Assembly (NCBI GenBank): GCA_964450385.1
Contig: CAYVEC010000010.1
Coordinates: 1-64,000 of the forward strand
DNA from: JAKLFA01 sp964450385
GTDB taxonomy: Bacteria; Omnitrophota; Gorgyraeia; Zapsychrales; JANLHA01
DNA length: 64,000 nucleotides
Direction: 5' to 3'
Under the pieces are notes generated by a model, which saw only the letters and a list, made by a program, of their open reading frames with translations, searched no databases and had not been told where the DNA came from. This document shows, piece by piece, positions 12,001 to 16,902 of this stretch (its first letter is position 1; every line of letters starts with the position of its first letter). The translations under genes were made by a program, and so were the position numbers.

Positions 12001-12334
12001 TTACGAGCAAAAATATCTCGAGCGGTTCTTAAGGCCGGAGGAATATCCGGAGTGGGCGGTATTCAGGACTGCGCTCGTGCGAGACCCGGGCGCGTACCAT
12101 CCGGTGTGGCGGACGTTGCTCGATAACGTCGTCGCAGTTGAGATGGCCCTTTATGATGATGGAGGGCAGTACGATTCTGAAAATATTCACACTGTGATCC
12201 CCGACGGGATCATCTGGCCGACAGATCCTTTGATCCCGATCTCTCGGCCACCCAAGGCCGATATTTTATTCTTTCCTCTGGCCCCTATGGGGTTCTTCAG
12301 GTCCCGCCAACGGATCGGTATGGCGGTCATCTAA
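2..12334 (+). CDS. Giant multidomain (polyprotein-like) protein, 5' partial
   Basis: The frame is open from the first base of the window, so the start lies outside. The visible part is 4,110 codons and ends 5 bp before the convergent mutL stop. The first in-frame ATG (155) sits inside a repeated motif and is not a convincing start: it has no Shine-Dalgarno and coding continues upstream. Domains in order, by nucleotide: GHKL ATPase (960-1300); metallo-beta-lactamase-like (1930-2650); unassigned (2730-3270); GCS/amidoligase-like (3390-4290); degenerate HE-containing segment (about 4600-4700); GNAT (5110-5460); HD (5650-6260); proline-rich linker (6300-6400); MraZ/AbrB-like (6436-6800); second GHKL ATPase (7480-7880); methyltransferase (8340-8880); cytidylate kinase (8980-9650); two HTHs (9820-10250); hydrophobic hairpin (10866-10975); UPF0489 (11060-11690); C-terminal domain (11975-12334). 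No signal peptide is visible. The motif D-x-[AG]-M-[LMVI]-[ATGS] recurs at linkers. Its biological role is unknown; a polyprotein cut into units is my inference. Confidence 0.85.
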   Translation, partial: PDPVLPPERIPVPAPVPTAPKPDPSPRRIDPRRYPEGFASCLAERATQDTAMLAETLRDVGRILKWDQPALFSLLHPWEYVKHVYRARCFERWVICADKAAVRKPLSKRERDFVIRFSENYGASDDHERTAVVLALDAAYPDTGRMKRKFNIRLVNGEIVHTLKHVSYLFQHVAYFLDYHPDPDLNKKVKTFFLLTRGFMGVLEAAYGEERLSFKALCYMRRIAEMFFFLVDDVKAWMETIDEAESADAREVIEDISHAIPRSVAAARFLMFVTECCAHRRDGLLSGDVAQSLDEVLQLYRHKEDALFDQLCWKRPEGRYRVALGNTELSMLWINILLNAHDASEKDEASQMTVSVSARTGQGRRRSVVARFEDTGSGIESAILDRIFDDGFSTHKEKGHGNGKGLFLVRQAVEQSRGKVLVDTLTRSGEEALYHGWTNVKADMLELQALLHARPEMVSEASVAAGALEEAAAGLTDRSGAARAIEIYDGLVFKRNDSAEGELAQHILTKYGCTLVGGLARLIAASERGDDGLRQLAERWQTWAVLWRRLAEGKRLEHGKTFEIVLPACAHDSDPAMLAQAMGRRTAQDDIEDLSRVLPETPREDIAGCVHAMDERLERMAALSEDDFRRATVIDRFRFRKTEITHYRIPYSGHVTAIGYGDGAERRHTLIDSGIGVYYAQMRRLFARDGISPANIERIVATHFDMDHNSAAGYFQEEARSTGREIRIIAHPRWREVIDNRQPRSAENQAISRLMVRLFGYQDPASVDEFPSAAGSVEIGLLPARCRLLQLGRQPIVCGDIAFSVLESSTHTVDYVHLVDAVSGLHVFGECIRHPVQTEEDRLFCKCMVRLHRGGDVNLDAGLFKAHNHAFKTDPGLTLHLSGHDEPMIDGLADEAFCDRWQRVPSDSGMIAGMTGLVCPPRYLHETQIQYPSGVARLRVGQRGSVIPEQMAIYCNYVIVHDIEHRCAVVIHTDIRAEGDAAKALTLGLMMLGLEPHTLAANQRFLRTAIARPTGTATTRHWSVETQHAFEAAFTMLEFPRPAISVDAAWGGISIRYLEDTALLIGLLDSETASVVLSVDPEGYYGPLEPGPDSGSDPAMLTGAAEAILLEPEQGEQVRDQERVGEDKGGMTFGLEIETVESDDDYSQGMLETVTEHDSLADEGRYHPGLRLVPVDGRLETWFKEYRTSPSWSVYAQAVTWAALRRNGLALKDIISVQVNVGMPFADLPDEIAHRMLSDARKAMFFIAAAFVSDDRIETKKTWKVVERSPKHCRSIGGRAFVRYEYGFADGINLCAILMAVQSAHAVLGAVHLSDQGPIRDPALACRFKEIYAESLAPILSRFYLPYQYKNASSFEFLVRWRPRHQPEIADLRRSFFLIIQAVNEAMGTLVPWERVRALDPVSAWDTGSLDQSVTDMSTTAEWVPSNSLVADHGMLTRRVVDRRIARAYAAAQGRIETGDECSEAVQLSRIFWGHFLRVIPSGPVTRIARLLEQTEICFYIVPGLPDAGYWKIGPGSNERYRLQIFVREGTNKMIVVVHEIAAGMSALAGTPFDHRTNKEIGEHCLNWLTSGEIDSHRYTDHASGQILGTTAGSVDLSAEQVRSERAAVGVFSKIRIASADVSPLQRMLADAVARAVVCEVPGQGTLIDAKAAVRTRYEREALVCALSAIEQRVFYNSATIRYDYVVSGLWRQALNEEGPRERSVYLLVSARGAVCGALQGFMTRSGSAVLEKLFVEPQGRRTGQFLFRWYITELIRRGVRQLIFHADEKIDARSTRRVQAFYERELTALMGEGVIARWSPPLPEDSWYRVQFLDDGRGHDHGMMTEAASFSSFGQATRSDCYDRADTAMLAWRQPVDLASGSPTGDFLRRVIKDTGLTKRLSRARLKHLQRAADCMDALLAGDPERFLNGKAPRRTRLETIGASDVLPLITAVRGLTVFGKMSAVIAVVLHDVGWVQNGVPHADAGEGVAAALLQQCLRPIREAVPKIVLAHSDLLDFLKGRPMVDGHNMFISDREDLISPWVDGLIAQGSLKEELTVRFLKDIKTVLVLVQVIDMYSSESRLLAPDDAPDHLAAADDVCRLRDIRQMADRIFDPAVARRERPEPAAEPTVKNLPSPQPSRPIEPQARCVLPTEFALSAPQGIGEEMVVALSLDGQGRLRFPSGIKDAFPNGLLLVAFHEEQRIALYRRDEIEHILSSVFSEGWFLSREGLLALGSIGAVSQYVEALDRQGRFTIQDSMVRALRPHDYAFEIVRYRDRLWLRPARVLTETVSDKGMIGNERVGEAVPYFGRLGSRLPSPDGAIDLRFLSVVSRYIKEAASRHEMVLNAENESAVTAVIPAMIRLIDIYVGALRQLNVFYEGTSFFERYTTQALAFRNELNELRGRFDRSIFDGFLKDGRKNKDACFVLIGDISTELRGIVQNRSAQRVLTELYRAFLKYALLFEHARSIYVSGLRDGIIDSEIDLLAAWEGIWYSAVERVEGLGYENRIHYSIDEEHTAADVRIRHAPVSTIELMMRELCKNIINHAPGNRGMILEGKASLAIVRERDRLRFSIASDTAPLNEGEIARWMGVGYTSLASKGSWPLPGGYGLGLVKIKGLAEFLGGDFTIVKIGDRSVRFDILLPKDCLAGATSRLARDPVPVVYAEGAPASTDQVSGRVRALDSQRNADPAMVGQAAEAAEGVSEGGCARVILPDGQIAEVSSFSERLFAAAERVWPGGGLGDCLEKIGGRAYRVVRGKTYWILGDYIFIDETVWPSVAEAWAEYHDAVIVAHFQARQGQTFPDFPHGGYTRQAILLMQELRGLFPGRAVLDAGAGDGVLSFLASRLGAARVVGIECVTGKVDRAQRLLSWNRGRIVFFHKDFRDLQDIACEMPIDVVVANLGVNGMKETYSGVTANWHDEIAARIQPEVYCAFGLMGHDVRAVEMTQRRFERSGWRPVMRHDSVMTVMNTSALIFSFRQAPVRLECLKKDNPDQGMLARGCSGGQDLRFDRRGPWVVTIDGPSGTGKGTAAKHLARRLGFMHVDLGMFYRALTQKALRRGIDVNDASEVRALLSSTKVSLSLNLGETRVLCDGEDVTERIRTPEVDRAVPDLARHGEVSGFVLSAAREIGKHHNIVIEGRNAGTDIFPSASGGKFYLVTEIHERARRRWEDYRCERPGLSLEAVERDLIERDRKDMERAVAPLRQAPDAVVIDNTHLESRDVVDKMEAVVRDMMSRRQQDSAMVSVPTPEQYSSDDAMKRIDRAPYDGAETADLGYCSLPLDETLMRLLPSMTLGQRICWIRLARGMYQKKELLTVAGIRSSTYAYIESRPDPPEPKRLLAIARVLKVDPILILAGKGMAAAMAELDDATALKMLRIRRGWTQKDLGEALMAAGFPFTGEKQENVRTAVHYWEEGAVPSSREKREIIQRVLGSCAIFKEKTVADQAVTPITERLGPGQGDERLMIPADPRWSRFIDSHPEATDEALVFVMNLLIRHRAQGLSIEDVRRLRLGQGQRSVRSEAEGFLSRADFKVMIDGVRGAPTQEARQRVQTGIRQALGSWEVYLRRKSGEIEKAEDVLSAPVAFDTVVQRLGDDGESSWAISLMLDHYSYRFYPVEWYGIRIFLKRRLESAVVAPTLKSVLPPVLFMAAGLVAESPMAFGAGGWVAAGMMAYSAWRKVSRRRAKGGISRWSEDACVCSEPHVEAVMGSIFEEEIQGIPFHTSMEHIEFCEWLDRSSERLGSRPHLVYLDSHHDAAPFRSQPNSANWVRTRRGLFSKVVWYISPLTIRYFMRRTGLLYREALVRLQGYYREFDIEVVAHVHGLSSLEGPTVMSVDMDFFDCEFGGVGGVPVTRQTLQLADGQRILRRIIRTLNRGKAQIVGVDLTLTGRPFLSMKSAQQWRGMTREVFRESLRRGGGRVKAGGTGRTGSLFGWCSSALRWLKVRLRVFGRADRILEGQTPGASCEQAAPAAVGVRGSVVRVTRSSVQDPNNTTWRGYFEGKLLMEEGSRDQAMLARSDYEQKYLERFLRPEEYPEWAVFRTALVRDPGAYHPVWRTLLDNVVAVEMALYDDGGQYDSENIHTVIPDGIIWPTDPLIPISRPPKADILFFPLAPMGFFRSRQRIGMAVI
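960..1300 (+). other. Domain in giant protein: GHKL histidine-kinase-type ATPase 1
   Basis: The segment has the N-box-like ELSMLWINILLNAHDAS, the G1-box-like EDTGSGIE and a GNGKGLFLV G2 box with the F-box-like DDGFSTHK just before it. About 250 residues upstream are helical. They include an HTLKH sequence that could serve as a phospho-acceptor region, but no standard H-box is clear. It is therefore an ATP-binding sensor-kinase catalytic domain; the phosphotransfer partner is unknown. Confidence 0.75.
1930..2650 (+). other. Domain in giant protein: metallo-beta-lactamase-like fold
   Basis: After the motif at 1721 comes a segment with LIDSGIG, then VATHFDMDHNSAAG (around 2101-2135) and later histidines (FKAHNH, LSGHDEP). 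This matches the order of MBL-fold metal ligands. The usual HxHxDH appears as HFDMDH, so the second ligand is Asp instead of His. The fold call is reasonable; enzymatic activity is not assured. Confidence 0.6.
3392..4290 (+). other. Domain in giant protein: GCS/amidoligase-like segment (tentative)
   Basis: The segment starts with MTFGLEIETV, resembling the opening strand of glutamate-cysteine-ligase-fold and putative amidoligase proteins. It later shows VQVNVGMPF and RYEYGF at positions where those families carry a (H)xNVG strand and an RxEYR-like strand. The three landmarks are in the right order, but overall identity cannot be judged by eye, so this is a hypothesis. Confidence 0.35.
5110..5460 (+). 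other. Domain in giant protein: GNAT acetyltransferase
   Basis: The sequence LEKLFVEPQGRRTGQFLF has the typical GNAT arrangement: a beta-4 strand ending in V-P, followed by a Q/R-x-x-G-x-G/A-like acetyl-CoA loop (here GRRTGQ). It is followed by STRRVQAFYERE, which matches the usual N-x-x-A-x-x-F/L-Y helix. The substrate is unknown. Confidence 0.65.
5650..6260 (+). other. Domain in giant protein: HD-superfamily phosphohydrolase-like
   Basis: VIAVVLHDVGW contains the HD doublet. It is followed at sensible spacing by PHADAGEGVAAALL and IVLAHSDLLDFL, as in HD metal-dependent phosphohydrolases, which often act on nucleotides or nucleotide second messengers. The segment begins just after the DTAMLA motif at 5540. 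Confidence 0.6.
6436..6800 (+). other. Domain in giant protein: tandem MraZ/AbrB-like half-domains
   Basis: Two halves, LSLDGQGRLRFPSG and EALDRQGRFTIQDS, each carry the D-x-x-G-R pattern of MraZ/SpoVT-AbrB double-split beta barrels. Each is followed by a hydrophobic strand and an aromatic-rich end (IALYRRDE, LWLRP). This suggests a MraZ-like DNA-binding module embedded in the giant protein; the call rests on these two short motifs. Confidence 0.4.
7480..7880 (+). other. Domain in giant protein: GHKL ATPase 2
   Basis: The N-box-like MRELCKNIINHA and G2-like GGYGLGLVKIKGLAEFLGG define a second histidine-kinase-type ATP-binding domain. The G1 aspartate region is weak (ASDTAPLNE). Upstream, 6880-7480 is helical and may be a dimerisation region. 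Confidence 0.7.
8340..8880 (+). other. Domain in giant protein: SAM-dependent methyltransferase
   Basis: Motif I AVLDAGAGDGVLSFLA (about 8428-8475) and the following acidic strand VVGIE are standard for class I methyltransferases. IDVVVANLG occupies the motif IV position. It lies between motifs at 8009 and 8924. The substrate is unknown. Confidence 0.75.
8981..9650 (+). other. Domain in giant protein: complete cytidylate kinase (Cmk)
   Basis: The segment of about 220 residues matches a full-length Cmk: P-loop IDGPSGTGKGT, then VDLGMFYRALT (standard DTGAMYRA), DGEDVT, RTPEVD, IEGRNAGTDIFP (standard EGRDxGTxVFP), and the R-rich lid RARRRWEDY with a second RDRKDMERAVAPL. It is bounded by motifs at 8924 and 9665. 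A housekeeping nucleotide kinase inside such a chain is unusual and supports the idea that the chain is cut into working units. Confidence 0.85.
9820..10250 (+). other. Domain in giant protein: two XRE-type helix-turn-helix units
   Basis: The first unit is QRICWIRLARGMYQKKELLTVAGI...STYAYIESRPDPPEPKRLLAIARVL. The second is KMLRIRRGWTQKDLGEALMAAG...VHYWEEGAVPSS. Both follow the Cro/C1 HTH pattern of a helix rich in R/Q, then the aromatic-E recognition end. They imply DNA binding by this part of the chain. Confidence 0.65.
11060..11690 (+). other. Domain in giant protein: UPF0489 (arginase-like) domain
   Basis: HLVYLDSHHDA and VMSVDMDFFD are the two acidic/histidine signatures of UPF0489, a family with an arginase/deacetylase-like fold. 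A hydrophobic, glycine-rich hairpin (10866-10975) precedes it and could tether this unit to a membrane. The last motif (11975) follows, then a 120-residue C-terminal domain I do not recognise. Confidence 0.55.
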
Positions 12335-12339
12335 TCGTA

Positions 12340-14139
12340 TTATGTTCGTAAAAATTGTTTGTCAAGAAAGGCGGTCGTGAGTTCGACGACGATCGGCCGG
12401 CCGTGGGGGCAGGTGAACGGGTCACGGCAGGCGAGGAGCTGGGTGCGTTGAAATTCAACCTGTTGCGCGCTCATCGGGTCTCCGGACATGACCGAGGCCC
12501 GGCAGGCGCGTCGGGCAAGCTGCTGGTGATCGCATCGGGCGAGGTCCCCGCCGGTGAGGAGTTCATGAACGGCCCATTCTGCGTTGGGGATGAGGGCCGG
12601 ATGGGTGTGGATCGCGAGGGTAGTCTCATCAAATTGTGTTGTCGAGAATCCCATAGCCTCGAGCACCGACTGGGATGTGGCCCAGACGACCTTTTCCTGG
12701 GGGGTCAATGTTAAGGTAAACGGGGTGAGGAGGTGCTGGATCTCGACCCGGCTGTTCTGCATTTGTTCAACGAGGCGTTCAAAGGTGATCCGTTCTTGCG
12801 CTGCGTGCTGGTCGACCATGAGGAGCGAGGTCGCGCTCTCAAAGAAAAGATATTTGTAATGGAAGGCACCGATGAAACGCGACGCGATAAATCGTTCTTT
12901 CATGGAGAGGTGGCGGGCCTGGAGGGCGTGGTCCGCGAAGAGAGAATCAGGGGCGTTTGCCGGATAGGCGTATTCGTTTGTCGCCGGGCGCGCGGTCCAG
13001 TCAGTCGGATGTGCGGCACCCTGCACGGGTTCTTCGGATGAGGGTTCGGTCAGTTCACGATCGAGGAAGCCGGACACCAGACGCCGGATGTTGAGCGGCG
13101 GATCCGATGGGGCCGTCGCTGGGCCGTCGCTGGCCTGCCGGGCGGAACCCCCTTGCATGAGGGACTGTTCCGTCATGCGCCGGAGGGCCTGGCAGAGACC
13201 GGCCTCATGATGGATCTTGACCTCGCGTTTTGTCGGATGGATGTTCACGTCGATATCGCGGGCCGGGAGATCGAGGTTTAGATAAAAGAACGGATAGTGC
13301 CGGGGCGGCAGGATGAGCCGGTAGACGTTGTTCATGTGGAAACGGATGGCGGCATTCTCGACCGGCCGGCCGTTGATAAAAAGGAATTGGAGGTCGCGTT
13401 TGGTGCGGAGGATATTGATGTCGCCGAGGATAAAGGAGACTGTTGTGCCGAGGACCTCGAATTGTTCCTCGCCTTGGATGAAAAAATCTTTATTGAGGTT
13501 GAGGACCTGGCTGACCCGGGCGGCGGCGTCCGATGACGGCGCGGCATCGATGAGGGTCTTTCCATTATGCGTCACCTTGAACCGCTTTTCGGGAAACAGG
13601 AGCGTGTAAGGGATGATGATGTCCAGGACCTGATTCAGTTCCGCGGCGTCGGATTTTAAGAATTTCCGCCGGGCCGGTGTATTAAAAAAGAGCTCCTGGA
13701 CCTGGATCTCGGTGCCGGGTGTCATGCCCAGGGCTTTCACGCCGAGCCGCTCCCCGGCGCGGAGGTGGATCTCGTGTCCGGCGTCATGCTCGCGTGTTCG
13801 GCTGCGGAGCGTGATATCCGAGACTGCGGCGATGCTGTAGAGGGCCTCTCCGCGGAATCCGAGCGACTGGATGTCCCAGAGATCATCGGCCGATTGGATC
13901 TTGCTTGTGGAGTGGCGCTGAAAGATCGTTTCAAGATCGTCGGGATCGATGCCGCTGCCGTTATCACGGATCACGAGGCGCGTTTTTCCGGCCTGCTCGA
14001 GCTCGACCTCGATCCGGTCCGCGCTGGCATCCAGGGCGTTCTCGAGGAGCTCCTTGATCACGGAGGCGGGCCGGTCAACGACCTCTCCGGCCGCGATCTT
14101 GCTCACGATATCGGGGGGCAGGACATGGACGCGTTTCAT
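12340..14139 (-). CDS. mutL: DNA mismatch repair protein MutL
   Basis: A 599-residue MutL. The N-terminal GHKL ATPase has KELLENALDAS, RDNGSGID and RHSTSKI; RGEALYSIAAVS and GTEIQVQELFFNTPARRKF follow. The C-terminal dimerisation domain starts near residue 415. It carries DQHAAQERITFE, which fits the endonuclease motif DQHA(x)2E(x)4E of nicking MutL proteins, plus CPHGRP near the end. It is therefore probably the strand-nicking type used in methyl-independent repair, unlike E. coli MutL. The start ATG overlaps the mutS stop by 4 bases (ATGA), so translation is probably coupled. The 3' end lies 5 bp from the convergent giant gene. Confidence 0.97.
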   Translation of the reverse strand: MKRVHVLPPDIVSKIAAGEVVDRPASVIKELLENALDASADRIEVELEQAGKTRLVIRDNGSGIDPDDLETIFQRHSTSKIQSADDLWDIQSLGFRGEALYSIAAVSDITLRSRTREHDAGHEIHLRAGERLGVKALGMTPGTEIQVQELFFNTPARRKFLKSDAAELNQVLDIIIPYTLLFPEKRFKVTHNGKTLIDAAPSSDAAARVSQVLNLNKDFFIQGEEQFEVLGTTVSFILGDINILRTKRDLQFLFINGRPVENAAIRFHMNNVYRLILPPRHYPFFYLNLDLPARDIDVNIHPTKREVKIHHEAGLCQALRRMTEQSLMQGGSARQASDGPATAPSDPPLNIRRLVSGFLDRELTEPSSEEPVQGAAHPTDWTARPATNEYAYPANAPDSLFADHALQARHLSMKERFIASRFIGAFHYKYLFFESATSLLMVDQHAAQERITFERLVEQMQNSRVEIQHLLTPFTLTLTPQEKVVWATSQSVLEAMGFSTTQFDETTLAIHTHPALIPNAEWAVHELLTGGDLARCDHQQLARRACRASVMSGDPMSAQQVEFQRTQLLACRDPFTCPHGRPIVVELTTAFLDKQFLRT

Positions 14140-16742
14140 GGTGTCACCGTTTCTGTTTCGATCCTTGTCTTCATCTGATGGAGGACCGACAGGGCCTCGA
14201 GCGGGGTCAGGGTATTGATGTCGATGCCGGCGAGTTCTCGCCGGATCGTCTCCGTCGCGAGGGCCATGTGCTGATGGAATAATTCCAATTGCGGGGAACT
14301 CGGAACCGTGGCAGGCGCCGTGGTGAGGGCCGCGTTCATGTCCTCGTGCGCCTCGAGTTCGCGGAGAACCTCCTGGGCCCGCGCGATGATCGCCTTCGGG
14401 ATGCCCGCGAGTTGGGCCACGTAGATACCGTAGGAGTCGTCCGTGCTTCCCGGCACGATCTTATGGAGAAAGACGACCTCGCCGCCCCAGTCTTTGACCG
14501 CGACGTGATAATTTTTGATGCCGGGGATCTCCTGAGCGAGAGCGGTCAGTTCATGAAAATGGGTTGCGAAGAGGACCCGCGCCGGTGTCCGCCCCAGGTG
14601 CTCCGCAATCGACCAGGCCAGGCTGAGCCCGTCAACCGTTGATGTCCCGCGGCCGATCTCGTCGAGGATCACGAGGCTGCGGTCGGAGAGATTGTTCAGG
14701 ATATCGGCCGTCTCGTTCATTTCGACCATGAAGGTGCTTTGGCCTTTTGAGATGTCGTCATGGGCGCCGATGCGGGTGAAGATCTTATCCACGACCCCGA
14801 TATGGGCCGCGTCAGCGGGAATGAAACTCCCGATTTGGGCGAGGATGACGAGGATCGCGATCTGGCGGATGTAGGTCGATTTCCCGGCCATGTTCGGGCC
14901 GGTCAGGATGACGAGGTGCTGGTCGCCCTGGTTGAGCCGTGTGTCATTCGGAACGAAGGGCAGGGTGCTGGTGCGTTCGACCACGGGATGACGTCCGGCG
15001 GTGATCTCGATCCGGTCATCATCCGTGATCTCGGGCGCGGTGTAGCCGGGCTCCTCGGCGAGCCGGCTTAAGGCGTAGAGGGCGTCGATCATGCTCACCT
15101 GATGAAAACATTCATGGAGGGCCGCTGTCTGGCTGAGGATCGTCTGTTGTAATTCTTCGAGCAGGGTCTGCTCGAGGGTGAGGATCTTTTCCTGGGCGGT
15201 GAGGATCCTGTCTTCATAGTCTTTGAGTTCAGCCGTGATAAAGCGTTCCGCGTTGACGAGGGTCTGTTTGCGGATGTAGTCCGCGGGGACCCGCGCGAGA
15301 TGGGTTCGTGTGACTTCGATATAATAGCCGAAGATCCGGTTAAAACCGACCTTGAGCGATCCGATCCCGGTTCGGGCCGCCTCACGCGTCTGGAAATTTT
15401 TGAGCCATTCATGCCCATGGGCCTGAAGCTCTTTGAGGCTGTCGAGTTCCGCGTGGTAGCCGGGGCGGATCACTTTCCCCTCGTGTTTGGTGAGCGGCAT
15501 CTCGGGATTCATGGCCCGGTCGAGCAGGGTTCGGAGGTCCGGCAGGTCCGAGACCGAGATCAGCGGCGTGTGCCCGAGGAGGGGGCCGATCGCGGCGGAA
15601 AAATCCGGGAGCAGGTTGAGGGCCGTCCGGATATTAAACACGTCGCGGGCGTTTGTGTAGCCGCAGGAGAGCCGTGAGATGCTTTTTTCAACATCCGGCA
15701 TGGCGCCGAGAAGTGGGGCCAGGGCATCCTGGACTGCCGGGGCGTTGAGCAGACACCGGACCGCGGATTGACGCGCGAGAATGTCTTCAGGATTTTTGAG
15801 CGGGTGAAAGAACCAAAAGTTGAGGAGGCGGCGGCCGGACGCGCAGAGGGTCCGGTCGATGGTTTTAAAAACTGTCGTCAGCTCGAGCCCGTAGATTGCG
15901 GCGGGTGAAATATAGGCGAAATCTCCGTCGGCAAAAAGACAGATCTTATCAATGTGGCGGAGCGGCTGGCGGTTCATTTGCTTCAGATATTCGAGGAGGG
16001 CCCCGGCGCTTGCCGTGGCCGCCGGAAGGTCCTGGACCCCGAACCCTCGGAGATTCGGGAGCCGGAAATGTTCAGAGAGCGCCTTTTGAGCGAGCTCGAG
16101 GTTAAAACACCAGTCGTCGTGCGGGTTAAAGGCGATGTGTTTGGCCTGGATCAGGGGATGCCGCGCGAGCCGGGCGATCCGCTCGTGGTCGCGGGCCGGA
16201 TACACGCATTCTTGGACCGAGAGCCGGCTCATGATCTCGAGGCACTGCTCAAGAGACCGATATTCATTCGTCTGGAGCGTGCCGGTTGAGGGATCGATCA
16301 GGGCAAGCCCGATCGCGTCCCCGAGGGGGCAGAGACAGATGATGTAGCGGGCCTCGCTTGAGGATGTATCTAGAAAGGTTCCCGCGGTAATCACCCGGAT
16401 GACGTCGCGGCGCACAATGCCCTTGGCGTTTTTGGGGTCTTCGACCTGTTCGCAGATGGCGATCTTTTTTCCGGCCCGGATGAGTTTGGTGATATAGCTG
16501 TCTGCGGAATGGTATGGGATCCCGCACATCGGAACGTGGTTGGCCGTGCCTTTGCCGCGGGAGGTGAGGACTAGGTCCAGGATCCGGCTGGCCACGGCCG
16601 CGTCCTCGTAAAACATTTCGTAGAAGTCGCCGAGGCGGAAGAAGAGAATGCAGTCTTGATACCGGTTTTTGATCTGCCGGTATTGGACCAACATCGGGGT
16701 TTCGGGGTCGTGGGGCATACCGCTATACAGTTCAGGGGTCAA
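14136..16742 (-). CDS. mutS: DNA mismatch repair protein MutS
   Basis: An 868-residue MutS, the mismatch-recognising partner of MutL. The N-terminal GDFYEMF carries the Phe-x-Glu mismatch reader. Connector, lever and clamp regions follow, then the ATPase with Walker A TGPNMAGKST, LVILDEIGRGTST and ATHFHEL. The annotated start is TTG at 16742. An in-frame ATG eight codons in (16718) gives MPHDPETPMLVQY, which aligns better with the usual MutS N-terminus, and neither has a good Shine-Dalgarno. It is the first gene of a mutS-mutL unit with a recognisable promoter just upstream. Confidence 0.97.
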   Translation of the reverse strand: MTPELYSGMPHDPETPMLVQYRQIKNRYQDCILFFRLGDFYEMFYEDAAVASRILDLVLTSRGKGTANHVPMCGIPYHSADSYITKLIRAGKKIAICEQVEDPKNAKGIVRRDVIRVITAGTFLDTSSSEARYIICLCPLGDAIGLALIDPSTGTLQTNEYRSLEQCLEIMSRLSVQECVYPARDHERIARLARHPLIQAKHIAFNPHDDWCFNLELAQKALSEHFRLPNLRGFGVQDLPAATASAGALLEYLKQMNRQPLRHIDKICLFADGDFAYISPAAIYGLELTTVFKTIDRTLCASGRRLLNFWFFHPLKNPEDILARQSAVRCLLNAPAVQDALAPLLGAMPDVEKSISRLSCGYTNARDVFNIRTALNLLPDFSAAIGPLLGHTPLISVSDLPDLRTLLDRAMNPEMPLTKHEGKVIRPGYHAELDSLKELQAHGHEWLKNFQTREAARTGIGSLKVGFNRIFGYYIEVTRTHLARVPADYIRKQTLVNAERFITAELKDYEDRILTAQEKILTLEQTLLEELQQTILSQTAALHECFHQVSMIDALYALSRLAEEPGYTAPEITDDDRIEITAGRHPVVERTSTLPFVPNDTRLNQGDQHLVILTGPNMAGKSTYIRQIAILVILAQIGSFIPADAAHIGVVDKIFTRIGAHDDISKGQSTFMVEMNETADILNNLSDRSLVILDEIGRGTSTVDGLSLAWSIAEHLGRTPARVLFATHFHELTALAQEIPGIKNYHVAVKDWGGEVVFLHKIVPGSTDDSYGIYVAQLAGIPKAIIARAQEVLRELEAHEDMNAALTTAPATVPSSPQLELFHQHMALATETIRRELAGIDINTLTPLEALSVLHQMKTRIETETVTP

Positions 16743-16762
16743 TAGGGTTTTTTAGCACGACC

Positions 16763-16792
16763 ATCATAGCATAAAATGAAAAAAAAGGACAA
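16763..16792 (-). promoter_or_regulatory. Sigma-70-type promoter for mutS-mutL
   Basis: On the minus strand, TTGTCC (16792-16787) and TATGAT (16768-16763) are separated by 18 bases, about 20 bases upstream of the mutS TTG start. Confidence 0.45.
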
Positions 16793-16829
16793 CAGGTGAT
16801 TTTACTCCGCCAGAAACACCATCGATTCG

Positions 16830-16858
16830 TTGACAGCTTTTTATGTGAGGTTTATAAT
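16830..16858 (+). promoter_or_regulatory. Perfect-consensus sigma-70 promoter
   Basis: TTGACA (16830-16835), 17-base spacer and TATAAT (16853-16858) are an exact match to the housekeeping consensus, 44 bases before the coiled-coil protein gene. It implies strong constitutive expression. Confidence 0.8.
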
Positions 16859-16902
16859 CAAAGTGTCTTAATATCCGAATACTCTTATCTAAAGGAATAT
16901 CT

